Origin: Apium graveolens
Lineage: Eukaryota; Streptophyta; Magnoliopsida; Apiales; Apiaceae
Length of the DNA stretch: 64,000 nucleotides
Direction: 5' to 3'
Assembly (NCBI RefSeq): GCF_009905375.1
Contig: NC_133650.1
Coordinates: 63,553,669-63,617,668 of the forward strand
In this document: piece after piece, positions 11,551 through 22,328 of the stretch
How the letters are laid out: the number at the start of each line of letters is the position of its first letter
How positions within the stretch are numbered: the first letter of the stretch is position 1
The notes under the pieces: generated by a model
Seen by the model: only the letters and a program-made list of their open reading frames with translations
The model's database searches: none
What the model was told of the DNA's origin: nothing
Made by a program: the position numbers and the translations under genes

Positions 11551-11705
11551 GAGAATTTGTGAGAAAGAAAATTGTCTGTAAGGTGTTTGAGAAAATGTCT
11601 TTATGAAAAATTGTCAGTAGATGAGAGAGAATAAAAGTAAAAAGAGAGATAAAATATGAAAGTAAATAAAAGATATTACAATATTTTCTCTCTTTCACTT
11701 ATACA
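11551..11705 (-). promoter_or_regulatory. Putative promoter and leader of D ORF3
   Basis: On the minus strand a TATA-like box, TGTATAAGTG, lies at 11705-11696. It is followed by a leader of about 145 bases rich in C, T and A, with many CTCTCT and TTTCTC runs like a plant 5' UTR, up to the ORF3 ATG at 11550. This is inference from position and composition; no transcript data are available. Confidence 0.45.
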
Positions 11706-12280
11706 CGGTAGAAAAAGTAACCGTTGAGACACCCGTCAGACATGCAGCAGTAAAAGATAATTAATGGGCACGGGTATTCAGTAATCATTACTTATTACAT
11801 ATAGTTTTTCAAGGAAAAACCGTTCCACTTACCAAGTAATCCCATTAATCAAGGTCGTTCAGTTTTATTTTAAATTTTAAAACTGTTCCCACTTAATAAT
11901 TTTGATTTTTTGTTTTTACTACTGCCTTACCAATATTATGTAAAATTATGACCAATGAAAGAATGACCATTAATAAACCAAGTAAACAAATACTTCCACG
12001 TCAGAATCAGAACTTGATTTGTATCAGAGCTAAAAAGGTCATCAGAATATGGTTAGTATCAGGATTTAAAATGTTATCAGAATATCAAACGACTCAGAGA
12101 CAAAATCTTGCATAAATATAAAATTTCATTAATATATTGAGCAAATACATTTCATGAAATTTAAATTACATGCTGAAAAGTACAAGATTGTCCTAAGCTA
12201 CAAATCCTAACATCAACAGCTTTAGTCCTAAGCTAAGAAGCCAGAAAAAGCTGACGGTGAAGAGAAACAAATAGCGGAAA
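11706..12280 (-). other. D spacer between ORF2 and ORF3, with iterated ATCAGAA motif
   Basis: No ORF is seen here. The DNA is AT-rich. From about 12005 to 12095 it carries several ATCAGAA and ATCAGGA units (visible on the plus strand) like those in the A/D LTRs and the spacer after pol. It lies directly upstream of the putative ORF3 promoter. Confidence 0.5.
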
Positions 12281-12550
12281 TTATTTCTTCTTCCTACTCT
12301 CAACAAAAAGAATAGCAAGACGAATAATACGTTCCTGCTGTAGGAGAGCTTCTCTCCGTTCTTCTTCCAGACACTCAAGATGACGATGGTAGTCCATGTA
12401 GAAGAACAAGAGGTCTGTGAGGACCTCTTGGGGAACTGAGTCCCAGACATCATCAGGAATGGCAGTGACATGCCATTCCTGCTGCCATTCAGGACACCTC
12501 AAATTGATAGTGAAAGTGTCATAGTTCAGAACTAAGTTAAATTGAACCAT
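12281..12550 (-). CDS. Element D ORF2: small charged protein, 89 aa, unknown function
   Basis: This intact small ORF lies between pol and ORF3 on the same strand. The N-terminal half is mixed and rich in aromatic residues. The C-terminal half is predicted helical and highly charged (ECLEEERREALLQQERI) and ends in a basic RKKK tail. It resembles the C-terminal part of ORF2 of element C (43608-43976): both share a pattern of acidic residues, then LLFF or ILFF, a Glu/Arg-rich helix, a second amphipathic helix, and a basic end. The similarity is weak but lies at the same map position. A TATA box lies 80 bases upstream. It has no membrane segment and no known domain that I recognise. It could encode a small regulatory or nucleic-acid-binding protein; that is speculation. 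Confidence 0.6.
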   Translation of the reverse strand: MVQFNLVLNYDTFTINLRCPEWQQEWHVTAIPDDVWDSVPQEVLTDLLFFYMDYHRHLECLEEERREALLQQERIIRLAILFVESRKKK

Positions 12551-12637
12551 GGTTGTGATGAGTGAAAAAGAAACGAGTTTGAGAGTTTGAGAGAAAATGA
12601 GAGATGTGTTGGATGAAATGAGGTGTTGGTTTATATA
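12551..12637 (-). promoter_or_regulatory. Putative promoter and leader of D ORF2
   Basis: On the minus strand GTCTATATAAACC places a TATA box at 12637-12630, 80 bases upstream of the ORF2 ATG. The sequence between is CT- and A-rich with repeated CTCTCAAACTC, as in plant 5' leaders, and has no upstream ATG on the minus strand that I can see. Confidence 0.5.
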
Positions 12638-13945
12638 GACAATAGAATGCCAAGAGACGCAAGGAAAATTGAATGATTATAGGTGGAAATAATTCTTCCT
12701 CGTCTCCTTAGACTGATCAGAATAATAACAGCCATTGGAAGTTTAAAACAGGATTTAATGCGCACACGAAACAAGTAAAAAATTACTGTGCATAGACGTG
12801 TACCACTAACCCAAACATATTCTGATTTTAAATAAGACTGTTTCAGATTTAATCACAAATAAGTCAAGTCAAGAATCAGAGTTTAATATCAGAACTTAGA
12901 CTTATATCAGAACTTAACAGTCATCAGAACATGATTCCTTAACTCGAAAAGTGAATGCCCATTTCTGTAATTCTTCACACAAATTCTGATTTCGTTTATG
13001 CAGAACTTAATCATCAGAACTTCGATCATTACTTGTCCTCAGAATTTATGCAACTGACACTTAAACGTTCATCTAAAACAACATTTATCACCACAGTAAT
13101 TTTCATCATTCATATGGAGTGTATGTGTGTGTGCAGTAAGCTAAATATCAGAGAAAGATTAAAGTCTGATTCACTTCAGTATATCTTAGAAATAAGGCAG
13201 AACTAAGAACATTACTCAAAATCTGTCATGATTCTGAAGTCTACTTTAGAATGAGTTCATGCATGAGTCCACCTCAACAGTTTTGTGCTCATTTTATGCA
13301 TCTTTTGAAATTCCATTTTACAATGGCTTCTCAGTGTAAGTGAGTCACGACTGCTTATCAGAATTTATGCTAATATTAGAGTATTTCTCCAGTAATCATA
13401 GAGTGTGAAAAGTCACCAAGAAAAATATCTATTTTGCTTTTCTGATACATATTACTTAATACCAGCAATGTACTTGGGTCTTCCCTTCCACAGTTTTTAC
13501 TCTAGATCTCAAAGGAGTACCTGATTTTTATTTCTTTTTCTTTTGATAAGTGAGGTTTATCAGCACTTAGTACATTCACCAGATTTACTAACATCAGAAC
13601 TTAACAGATAAGAAGCATTATTCTAGTTTTTCACTTAGGAATAAGATAGACAAAGTAAACTTAACTAAGCTCAATATCAGAATATGCTTGTGTCATCAGA
13701 TTTCCACATAAACAATAACTTCAAACATGGGATTTGTTAGTATATTAAAGACTACTAGGTCAACATCTAGCATAGTTATCCTCATTGGATTGAATAATCA
13801 TAGAAACATTCATATCACTATCAGAGTTAGAAATACACATCAGACAACAATCAGTACTTAAGCAATTTTCAATTAAGCACATAATACACAAGGATAGTAA
13901 TATCTGTAAATACTGATCATAAAATATGATGCATCAGAACAAAAA
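12638..13945 (-). other. D non-coding region after pol, with iterated ATCAGAACTTA motif
   Basis: This 1.3 kb has no supported gene. Units close to ATCAGAACTTA recur many times, for example near 12885, 12905, 12925, 13010, 13370, 13600, 13680 and 13850. The same units are clustered in U3 of the A and D LTRs. The region leads into the TATA box of ORF2, so it could act as an upstream control region for the accessory ORFs. Confidence 0.55.
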
Positions 13946-16749
13946 CTAAGCAGATTTAGAGAAAGAACCTAAAACCATGCCAAGTTCATTTACCAATCTT
14001 GTAAAAGTAGCTTCACACAATGGTTTTGTGAAGATATCTGCTAGTTGTTGATCTGTGGGAACAAAGTGCAATTCCATTGTACCTTCATCCACATGTTCCC
14101 TTATGAAGTGGTACCTAATGCGGATGTGCTTTGTCATTGAGTGTTGAACTGGATTACCTGTCATAGCAATAGCACTTTGATTATCAGAGTAAATAGGGAT
14201 TTTAAAATATGTTAACCCATAATCCAGTAATTGATTCTTCATCCAAAGAATCTGTGCACAACAGCTTCCTGCATCAATGTACTCTGCTTCTGCAGTTGAT
14301 GTGGAAATTGACTTTTGTTTCTTGCTAAACCAAGAAACCAATCTGCCTCCAAGAAATTGGCAGCTTCCACTTGTGCTTTTCCTGTCAATTTTGCAACCTG
14401 CAAAATCTGCATCTGAGTAACCTATTAGTTTAAAGTCTGATTCTCTAGGATACCACAATCCCAGATCAACTGTTCTCTTAAGATACTTGAAAATTCTTTT
14501 CACAGCTGTTAAGTGAGGTTCTCTTAGATCTGCTTGAAATCTTGCACAAAGACAGGTATCATACATGATATCAGGTCTACTAGTAGTTAGATAGAGTAGA
14601 GAGCCAATCATACCTCTGTAATCAGTAATATCTACTAATTTACCAGTATCGTTATCCAATTTTGTTGCAGTGGCCATGGGATTGGATGCACTTGAACAAT
14701 CTTGCATTCCAAATTTCTTCAGCAAATTTCTGGTGTACTCGGTTTGACAAATAAAAGTGTCTTCTTCATTCTGCTTGACTTGAAGGCCAAGAAAATAGCT
14801 AAGTTCCCCCAAAAGTAAGTCATTTCCATGGTTGAGGTAGAACACTGTTTTGTCAATAGTTTCTCTGTTAAATCCACTTTCCAGAAGAAATGAGCTAAAG
14901 TCTCATACCATGCTCTTGGAGCTTGCTTAAGGCCATAAAGTGCTTTATCAAGCCCGTAGACATGATTTGGAAATTTGGAATCTACAAAGCCTGGAGGTTG
15001 TTCAACATATACTTCCTCTTCCAATTCTCCATTGAGAAAAGCACTTTTCACATCCATTTGAAAGACAGTAAACTTTTTGTGAGCAGCATAAGCCAAAAAT
15101 ATCCTTATGGCTTCCAATCTAGCAACTGGTGCAAATGTTTCATCATAATCAATTCCTTCCTGTTGAGAATATCCTTTTGCAACCAGCCTTGCTTTATTCC
15201 TTGTAATTATGTCATCACTATCAGTTTTATTTCTGAACACCCACTTTGTACCAACAATAGATCTGTTCTTTGGTCTTGGAACTAGGGTCTAGACTTTGTT
15301 TCTTTCAAATTCATTTAACTCTTCCTGCATTGTTTGCACCCAATCAGCATCTTGAAGAGCTTCTTCCACTTTCTTTGGTTCAGTATGAGAAAGAAAAGAA
15401 TTATAGAGACATTCACTTGAAGTAGTTGTTCTAGTTCTGACACCTGCATCAGGATTTCCAATAATTAAGTCAGGTGTATGTAATTTAGTCCACTTCCTTG
15501 CAGATGGAAGGTTTTCTCTAGAACTGGATGCTCCCCCATTATCCATGCTATCTTCAGCAACATTTTCAGATGCTCCCCCTGAAACTATGCTCTCTGAGTA
15601 GGATCCTTCAGAAATTGAGTTTTCAGAATTATCAGAACTTGGCTTATCAGATCGTGATGAATCAGAATTTGAAGAGCCAGTTGTACGTTCTGATGCTTCT
15701 AGAGATGTGGTTGTATCTTCAGTATGCTCCCCTGCACAGGTGCATCTTCTTTTGACGTAGTCACCACAGTTTCAATAACATTAGAGTTTAATCCATCAAA
15801 GTTTGCAGTATCAGGATTTAGACTGTCAGGATTTTCAGTATCAAAATTTAAGTCTTCATTTTCAAATCTCAGCTGATCATGATCATTGAAATCTTCAAAA
15901 CCAGTAATCTTCTTATCATCAAAGGAGACATTGATAGATTCCATGACAACCCTTATTCTTAAATTGTAGACTCTGAAAGCTTTTGTGAAAAGTGGATATC
16001 CAACAAAAATTCCTTCATCGGCTTTTAAATCAAATTTGGATAGTTGTTCAGGGTAAGTCTTAAGAACAAAACACTTGCATCCAAATACATGAAAATACTT
16101 CAGATTTGGCTTCTTTTTCTTCACCATCTCATATGGTGTCTTTCCATGCTTGTTAATGAGTGTTGCATTCTGAATAAAACAAGCAGTTTGCACAGCTTTA
16201 TTTTGCCTTCTGACATGAATCACAAAGACCATCAGGAGTAAACACTGATTTTGGCAGTCCTCTCACAAGATCTTTTTTGACTAATTCATTTATATTGTTG
16301 AAATTTAAATGAGAGAGTTTCTTGTGCCAATTCCAGCTTTCTTCAATTGATGCTCTACTTAATAGACAGATTGCAGAACCATTAGTATTTGTTGAAAGCT
16401 TTGCTTCATAAATGTTACCATGCCTGTATCCTTTCAGAACAACTTTGCATGTGGATTTGCTTACAACTTCACAGTGTTCTTCAAAGAAATCCATAGGATA
16501 ACCTCTGTCACAGATTTGACTAACACTCAGCAGATTGTGTTTAAGTCCTGAGACCAGAGCTACATCTTTAATGATGATATTCCCAATATTGATATTGCCA
16601 TATCCCAGTATTTTTCCAATGTTGCCATCTCTATAAGAAACACTTGGGCCATATTTCTCCACAAAGTCTGATAGCAGGGCTTTATTTCCATTCATATGTC
16701 CTGAACATCCACTGTCCAGAACTAGGATGTTTTTCCTGTTGCCCTGCAA
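13946..16749 (-). pseudogene. pol: Element D pol: PR, RT, RNase H with large internal deletions
   Basis: Protease has DSGCSGHMNGN near 16715. The GAG-pre-integrase region has WHKKLSHLNF and CDSCQKAK near 16200. Right after CQKAK the sequence jumps to the integrase C-terminal part (QTACFIQN), so the whole DDE core is missing. RT follows (15240-14719) with [11 protein letters not shown] and [13 protein letters not shown]. Between LNHGND and [10 protein letters not shown] (about 14806-14815) some 35 residues carrying the YVDD active site are absent. RNase H (14790-13946) looks complete, with YSDADFAG, AEAEY and ADIFTKPL, ending at GSFSKSA. Frames also change near 15700 and 14800. No autonomous polymerase or integrase can be made. 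Confidence 0.9.
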
Positions 16750-16761
16750 TCACAAAGACCA

Positions 16762-19075
16762 TTAATGATTAGTTTTAAGGACCCAGACTTGCTTGGATCC
16801 TTTGTCCTTATAAAGTTTGTTAACATTTGCAGCGGATTTATCATCAGAGTTTATGTTAACATTTTTCTTATCAGTATTTACACTATCAGATTTTGTATCA
16901 GAACTTACACTAGAAGGAACAATGCTAACTTTCTTTAAAGAAGGTTTTATTTGATAATAATCATAGTACAAACTATGATATTCCTTACAAGTATAAATGG
17001 AATGCCATAAACTACCATATTGAAAACAAGGATTTTGTGGCCTATATCTAATAGACTGACTCTTAACTCCTGACTTTGAAGGTAAGGAGTTTATGTTCTT
17101 ATTCTTCCTGCAAAAGGAAGCCAGATGGTTAGAACTTCCACAGTTATGACATGTTTTTCTAGGAGCATTAGGAACAGGCTTATAATCATTGCTTTTATTC
17201 ACACCTTCCTTTCCATTCCTATTTTTCCTAGGTGACTTTACCTTTTTTATATTTTTAACATCTCTCACCTTATGCTTAAGCTGCTTCTTTGTCATTAAGC
17301 CTACGTTAACTTCAATTGTCTTTTCCTATTTTAGTTTGTCAGAAGTTAATTCCTTTTTAACTTCTGATTTCTCAGTTTCAGACTTTACAGCTACAAACTT
17401 AACAGGTTTTAACTTTGGCTTTTGTTTAACAACTATAGGCTTAATTTCTACAGTTCCTTTATCATTCTTATCATCTCCATAACCTAAGCCCTCTTTCTAG
17501 TTTCCACTACTTAGCAGGTTCTGAGTTGTTCTGCCAAAGTTAGTCCAAGTCCTGATAATCTCTCTTTCCTTTTCTAACTCAGTTTTTAGAGATTCATTCA
17601 TTTTAAGTACTTCATCCCTAACATAGAAAGCATCATCTCTATCTTTCTGAGTTTGATGGAACATGACTAAGTCTTTTTCTAAATAATCATTCCTCTTTTT
17701 ACAAGCAAGATTTTCAGAAGTTAATCTTTCACATGTTAAAGTTTGATCTCTATAACTAATGAACATGGTTTTAAGATATCTTCTCAACTCATTAATGTCA
17801 TCAGTATGAAAGGCATAAGTAGTTTGAGGTACCTTTAACTCAGCAGCTTCAGAACTGCTATCAGCATTTGCCATCAAGGCATTGTTCACCTCACTTTCAG
17901 AATCTGAAGTCTTTTCTTCTTTATGACAAGAGCCTTGCCTTTTTCACTCTTCACTTTCTTGCAATCAGGAGATATGTGGCCTTTCTCACCACAGTTGTAG
18001 CATTTGACATTTGTGTAATCTCCTCTGTCAGACTTCCCTCCTTTTCCTTCAGATTTTCTGAAACTCTTCTTCTCAGAACTTGCACCTTTCCTGAAATTTT
18101 TTTTCAATTCCTGAACTTTCTGTATGCAATCCTTGTGATTCCTTTCACCATAAGAGCACAAAGCTTCATCATCTCTTCATCAGCATCCATCTCAGGCAAG
18201 CTTTCGGTTTCTGAGTCATCATCACTATCAGAACTTGATGACTCAGTATCAGTCTTTGTGATGAGCGCTTTTACCTTGCCTTTCCTTGAGGTAGCTGCTT
18301 TGGGGGATTCTTCCTCAGCCTTAAGAGCAACTGTCCTTGACTTTCCTCCTTTCCTCTTGCTTCTTTGTTCCATCTCAAGTTCATGAGTCTTGAGCATCCC
18401 ATAAATTTCATCAAGAGTTGTTTCTTCAAGATTATAGTTGTCTCTTATAATTGTTGCCTTCAAATCCCAACTTTCAGGAAGAGCTAACAGGAATTTAAGG
18501 TTTGAATCTTCAAGATCTTACTCCTTATCAAATAGTGACAAATCATTCAAGAGTTTGACAAATCTATCATATAAATCAGTCAATGACTCATTAGGCTTTG
18601 AGTCAAAGTGTTCATACTCTTGAGTGAGTATTGTCTTCCTGTTCTTTTTAATCGAATCAGTTCCCTGGCACCTTATCTCCAAGGCATCCCATATCTCCTT
18701 TGTAGTCTTGCAGTTAGTTACCCTGTTTGACATTACATTATCAATGGCACTATGCAGCAAGTGTCGTACCTTAGCATCCTTAGCAATTGATGCAATATCT
18801 TCAACAGTGTAATCACTCTTCTCCTTTGGTACAGACTTTGCTGCTTCACCTGCAACTACAATAGCGAGTTTTGTTGGCTTGTGAGGTCCTTCCTTGATTC
18901 TGTCAAAATATTCTGGATCTGTAGCTTCCAGAAACATAGTCATCCTCACCTTCCATATGGGATATTCAGATGGTTTCAGTATGGGAACTCTAATAGCCTC
19001 ATATCGACTATGGATTTGAGTCTTTGGGGGTTCTTCAGTTTTGGTGGGCTTGGTTGGAGTTTCCGCTTCAGACAT
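16762..19075 (-). pseudogene. gag: Element D gag, broken by frameshifts
   Basis: The start ATG is at 19075, 42 bases downstream of the PBS. The first part (19075-18518) is a typical plant copia Gag N-terminus with YPIWKVRMTMFL and KEIWDALE. A stop at 18520 is followed by the same frame to 18104. Frame changes occur near 18140 and again in an A-rich run near 17910. The zinc knuckle CYNCGEKGHISPDC is at 18002-17961. A second one, CHNCGSSNHLASFC, is at 17151-17110, after a long charged coiled-coil-like segment (17850-17500). An internal stop also lies near 17320. Gag ends at the TAA at 16762. Two zinc knuckles separated by a long charged spacer are also seen in B and C. Confidence 0.88.
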
Positions 19076-19116
19076 GATTATTTTTGGACCTTAAATTGTT
19101 TGTGTGTTAATAGATA

Positions 19117-19129
19117 GGCTCTGATACCA
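19117..19129 (-). promoter_or_regulatory. Primer-binding site of element D (tRNA-iMet)
   Basis: The minus strand reads TGGTATCAGAGCC two bases after the 5' LTR. It is complementary to the 3' end of plant initiator-methionine tRNA, the usual Ty1/copia primer. Confidence 0.95.
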
Positions 19130-19131
19130 CT

Positions 19132-19727
19132 TGTTAGGTCACACACACTGTAGAAGGGGGTTGAATACAGTGTTTATCACAATCAAATCAAATTCAAAGA
19201 ACACAAGTAACAGAAAACAAACTTTATAAACTCTGTTACAATATAGAACTGTCCTCTCTCAGTGATGAACAAATATCATAAGAGCTGCTAGGGTTACAAT
19301 GAATAATATTCTCGATAATAACAACACTTATAGTGTAAACCCTATGTCTGTGTTTATATATTACACAGTTACAAGATAATCGCTAATTGATATGGAATAT
19401 AATTCTGCTTCCTAAAATATATCAATCAGTTATCTTTTCTTCCAAGTATTCTATTCTTCACAGAATTCCTTCTTCATGCATATCTCTTCTTACATTTGTC
19501 TTGATCTTCTTTCCTTTCAATCAGCCGCCTTCCTTATCTGAAAGTTTCCTTTAAGTCCTGATATTATCTTCTGATAAATATCTCCTGCACCTTAAGTACT
19601 GATAACTTAAGTTCTGACTTCAGTATAAGTACTGATTTCAGTTAAGTACTGATTTGTCCTGTTCAAGTAAGATCTGAAAACTAAACAAAAAACATATTAG
19701 ACATGACATTATCAAATATATCTAACA
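19132..19727 (-). repeat. Element D 5' LTR (596 bp)
   Basis: Pairs with 7024-7618. A TATA box, TATATAAA, is on the minus strand at 19360-19353. U3 motif units lie at about 19575-19665. It is flanked on the right by the TSD ATGCA (19728-19732). Confidence 0.95.
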
Positions 19728-19732
19728 ATGCA

Positions 19733-21426
19733 GAAAACTCAAGTTAACAAACTCACACCAGGAAATGGGATATGAGTCACACAAGAGAATCAATTATTGG
19801 TGATCCAACTGCTGGAGTGAGGACTAGAAGTGTAACTGCAAATGAATGTCTTCATGCATGTTTTCTTTCATAAGTTGAGCCTAAGAAAACTGTGGAAGCT
19901 CTACTTAATCCTGATTGGATATCTTCTATGCAAGAGGAGCTAAATCAATTTAAAAGAAACAAAGTTTAGGAATTGGTTCCTGCACCAAAGAATAAAAGTG
20001 TAACTGGAACAAAGTGGGTATTTAGGAACAAAATAGATGAAAATGGGATTGTAACAAGAAACAAAGCAAGGTTGGTTGCAAAAGGATACACACAGGAAGA
20101 AGGAATTGATTATGATGAACTTTTTCTCCAGTTGCAAGACTTGAAGCAGTAAGGATATTTTTTGCATTTGTTGCACACTCAAATTTCAAGGTGTATCAAA
20201 TAGATGTAAAGAGTCCATTCCTTAATGGTGAGTTGGAAGAAGAAGTTTATGTGCATCAGCCACTTGGCTTTGAAGATCCGGAATTTCCAGACTTTTTATA
20301 CTAATTACTCAAGGCTCTCTATGAACTAAATCAAGCACCTAGAGCTTGGTCTGATACACTGTCAGAATTTTTGCTTAAACATGGATTCACTAGAGGAACA
20401 ATAGACAAGACTCTTTTCTACAAGCAACATGGTGATGATATGATCCTAGTTCAGATCTATGTGGATGATATCATTTTTGGTTCTACTAATGAAAAGTTAT
20501 GTCAATGATTTTGAAAGCTCATGCAGAATGAATATGAAATGAGTATGATGGGAGAGCTGGGTTACTTTCTTGGACTTGAAGTCAGTCAAAGAAGTGATGG
20601 AATCTTTATCAGCTAAACTAAGTATTTCAAGGATTTATTGAAAAAGTTTGGTATGATTGATTATTCACCTGCATCAACATCTATATCAACAACTACAAAG
20701 TTGGGTGAATATAAAAAGGGCAAAAATGTAAAAATTTCAGGTTATAGAGGGATGATTGGATCTTTGTTGTATTTGGCTGCTAGTAGACCAGACATTATAT
20801 TTTCAACATGTCTGTGTGCAAGATTTCAATCCAATCCAAAGGAATCACATTTGATGGTTGTGAAGAGAATTTTCAGATACTAAAAGGGGACTCCAAACTT
20901 GGAATTATGGGATTCTAAGGGAACAGGTTTTGAAGCTATTGGATACACAGATGCAAATTTTGCTAGATTTAGGGTTGACAGAAAGAGCACTAGTGGAAGC
21001 TGTCAGTTTCTTGGACAAAGACTTGTATCCTGGTATAGCAAGAAATAATAATTTTTGTTAGCAAGAGACAATAATTTGTGTAACTTTCACAGCTGAGGCT
21101 GAGTACATAACTGCAGGAAGTTGCTGTGCTCAAGTGCTTTGGATTAGGAATCATCTAATGGATTATGGCCTAGTTTTACACAAAATTCCAATTGTGTGTG
21201 ACGATACAAGTGCTATATCTATTGTGGCTAATCCAGTTAATCATTCTAGAACAAAGCACATTGATGTAAGGTACCATTTTATTAGAGAACATGTTGCAAA
21301 TGGTACCATTGAGCTTATCTTTGTTCCAACAGATAAACAATTAGCTGACATTTTTACTAAACCTTTGGATGAAGCAACTTCACTAGACTTGTAGGTGAAA
21401 TTGGAATGCTAAATTTTTCACTCTAA
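19733..21426 (+). pseudogene. pol: Element B reverse transcriptase and RNase H, broken
   Basis: RT motifs appear in order: [49 protein letters not shown], and the active site YVDDIIFGS (20458-20484). RNase H follows with GYRGMIGSLLYLAASRPDI, then DANF where C has DADF, and ADIFTKPLDEAT. A one-base loss near 20125 shifts the frame. Stops lie near 19967, 20303, 20507, 20617 and 20881. A short insertion near 21050-21075 repeats AGCAAGA. The end is taken at the TAA at 21424 by comparison with C. It is close to C throughout. Confidence 0.88.
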
Positions 21427-22328
21427 AGGCAAGAACTCAACTAATGTTTTAAAGCAGATTGATTTCTAATAAATTAAAATTAATTTGATTCAATTGGAAA
21501 TTAACTAGAATATCAATTGGAAATTAACTAGAATATAAGTTATAAATATTTCAGAAATCTCTGTATATTTATTTTTCAAAATTCAAAACTTAGCGTGGAA
21601 TTTTTCAATTCTGAGAAAACTGTCTAAATGTTGATTTACATTTTCAATATGTAAAATTAGCACAAGGCAGAATAAAAAAGAACAAAAGTATTTAGAGAAC
21701 TGAGTTCTCGATAAGTCTAATTGACTTCTCCACAAGTCATTTTGAGACTTCTCGAGTGAGTTCTCGATAAGTCATTTTTCTGACTTTTCGAAGGACTTCT
21801 CGACAAGCTTTATTATGACTTCTCGATAAGTCATTATAGAGATCTCGATAAGTGATAATTCACAGAGTTCTCTACAAGTATAAATTTTAGACTTATCAAC
21901 AACTTAGAAGTAAAATAATTTAATTTAATAAATTATTTTGGTAAAATACTTTTGATAAATTCATTCTGATTTTATTTTGATTTAGTCAAATAAAAATAGG
22001 AAAAACTCAGTCCATTCAGGACAAACTGGGTATTTATTTGACATCTCGATAAGTCATTTTTAGTTCTCTATAAGAGTAAATTAAAATGACATATCGATAT
22101 GTATCTATTTTTTCAATATGATTTCTCGATAAGCAAACTCCAAATGTTTATTTTGAGTTCTCGACAAGTCATTTACTTTTTCTATAAATACCCACACATC
22201 TCGACATAAACCTCTTTACGCCTTCGACATCTCTAAGTGACCTAATTTTTCCAAATACAAACCTATTTCTCTCGTTTCAAACTCTTTCTCTCTAATTTTT
22301 CCTACCCACTCAAATTCAAACACTTACA
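21427..22328 (+). promoter_or_regulatory. B post-pol spacer: iterated TCGAYAAGTCA motif, TATA box and leader for ORF3
   Basis: No ORF is seen. From about 21700 to 22215 a motif close to TTCTCGAYAAGTCAT recurs at least a dozen times (for example 21705, 21750, 21795, 21820, 21842, 22043, 22120, 22158). A TATA box, TATAAATA, follows at 22183-22190. Then comes a leader of about 140 bases full of CTCT, TTTC and CAAA runs, and the ORF3 ATG at 22329. The same motif fills the LTRs of B and C upstream of their TATA boxes. I infer an internal promoter. Confidence 0.5.

Larger units (their letters stand above)
7024..19727 (-). mobile_element. Element D: Sirevirus-like Ty1/copia retrotransposon with ORF2 and ORF3
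   Basis: This is a complete insertion of 12.7 kb on the minus strand. The 5' LTR is 19132-19727 and the 3' LTR is 7024-7618. Perfect 5-bp target duplications ATGCA lie at 7019-7023 and 19728-19732. The order is LTR, PBS, gag, PR, a deleted integrase, RT with a deleted YVDD box, RNase H, a spacer, ORF2, ORF3, PPT and LTR. The two LTRs differ at roughly twenty positions, so this is not a recent insertion. It interrupts element B between integrase and RT. Because IN and RT are crippled, the copy cannot be autonomous now. Confidence 0.94.
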
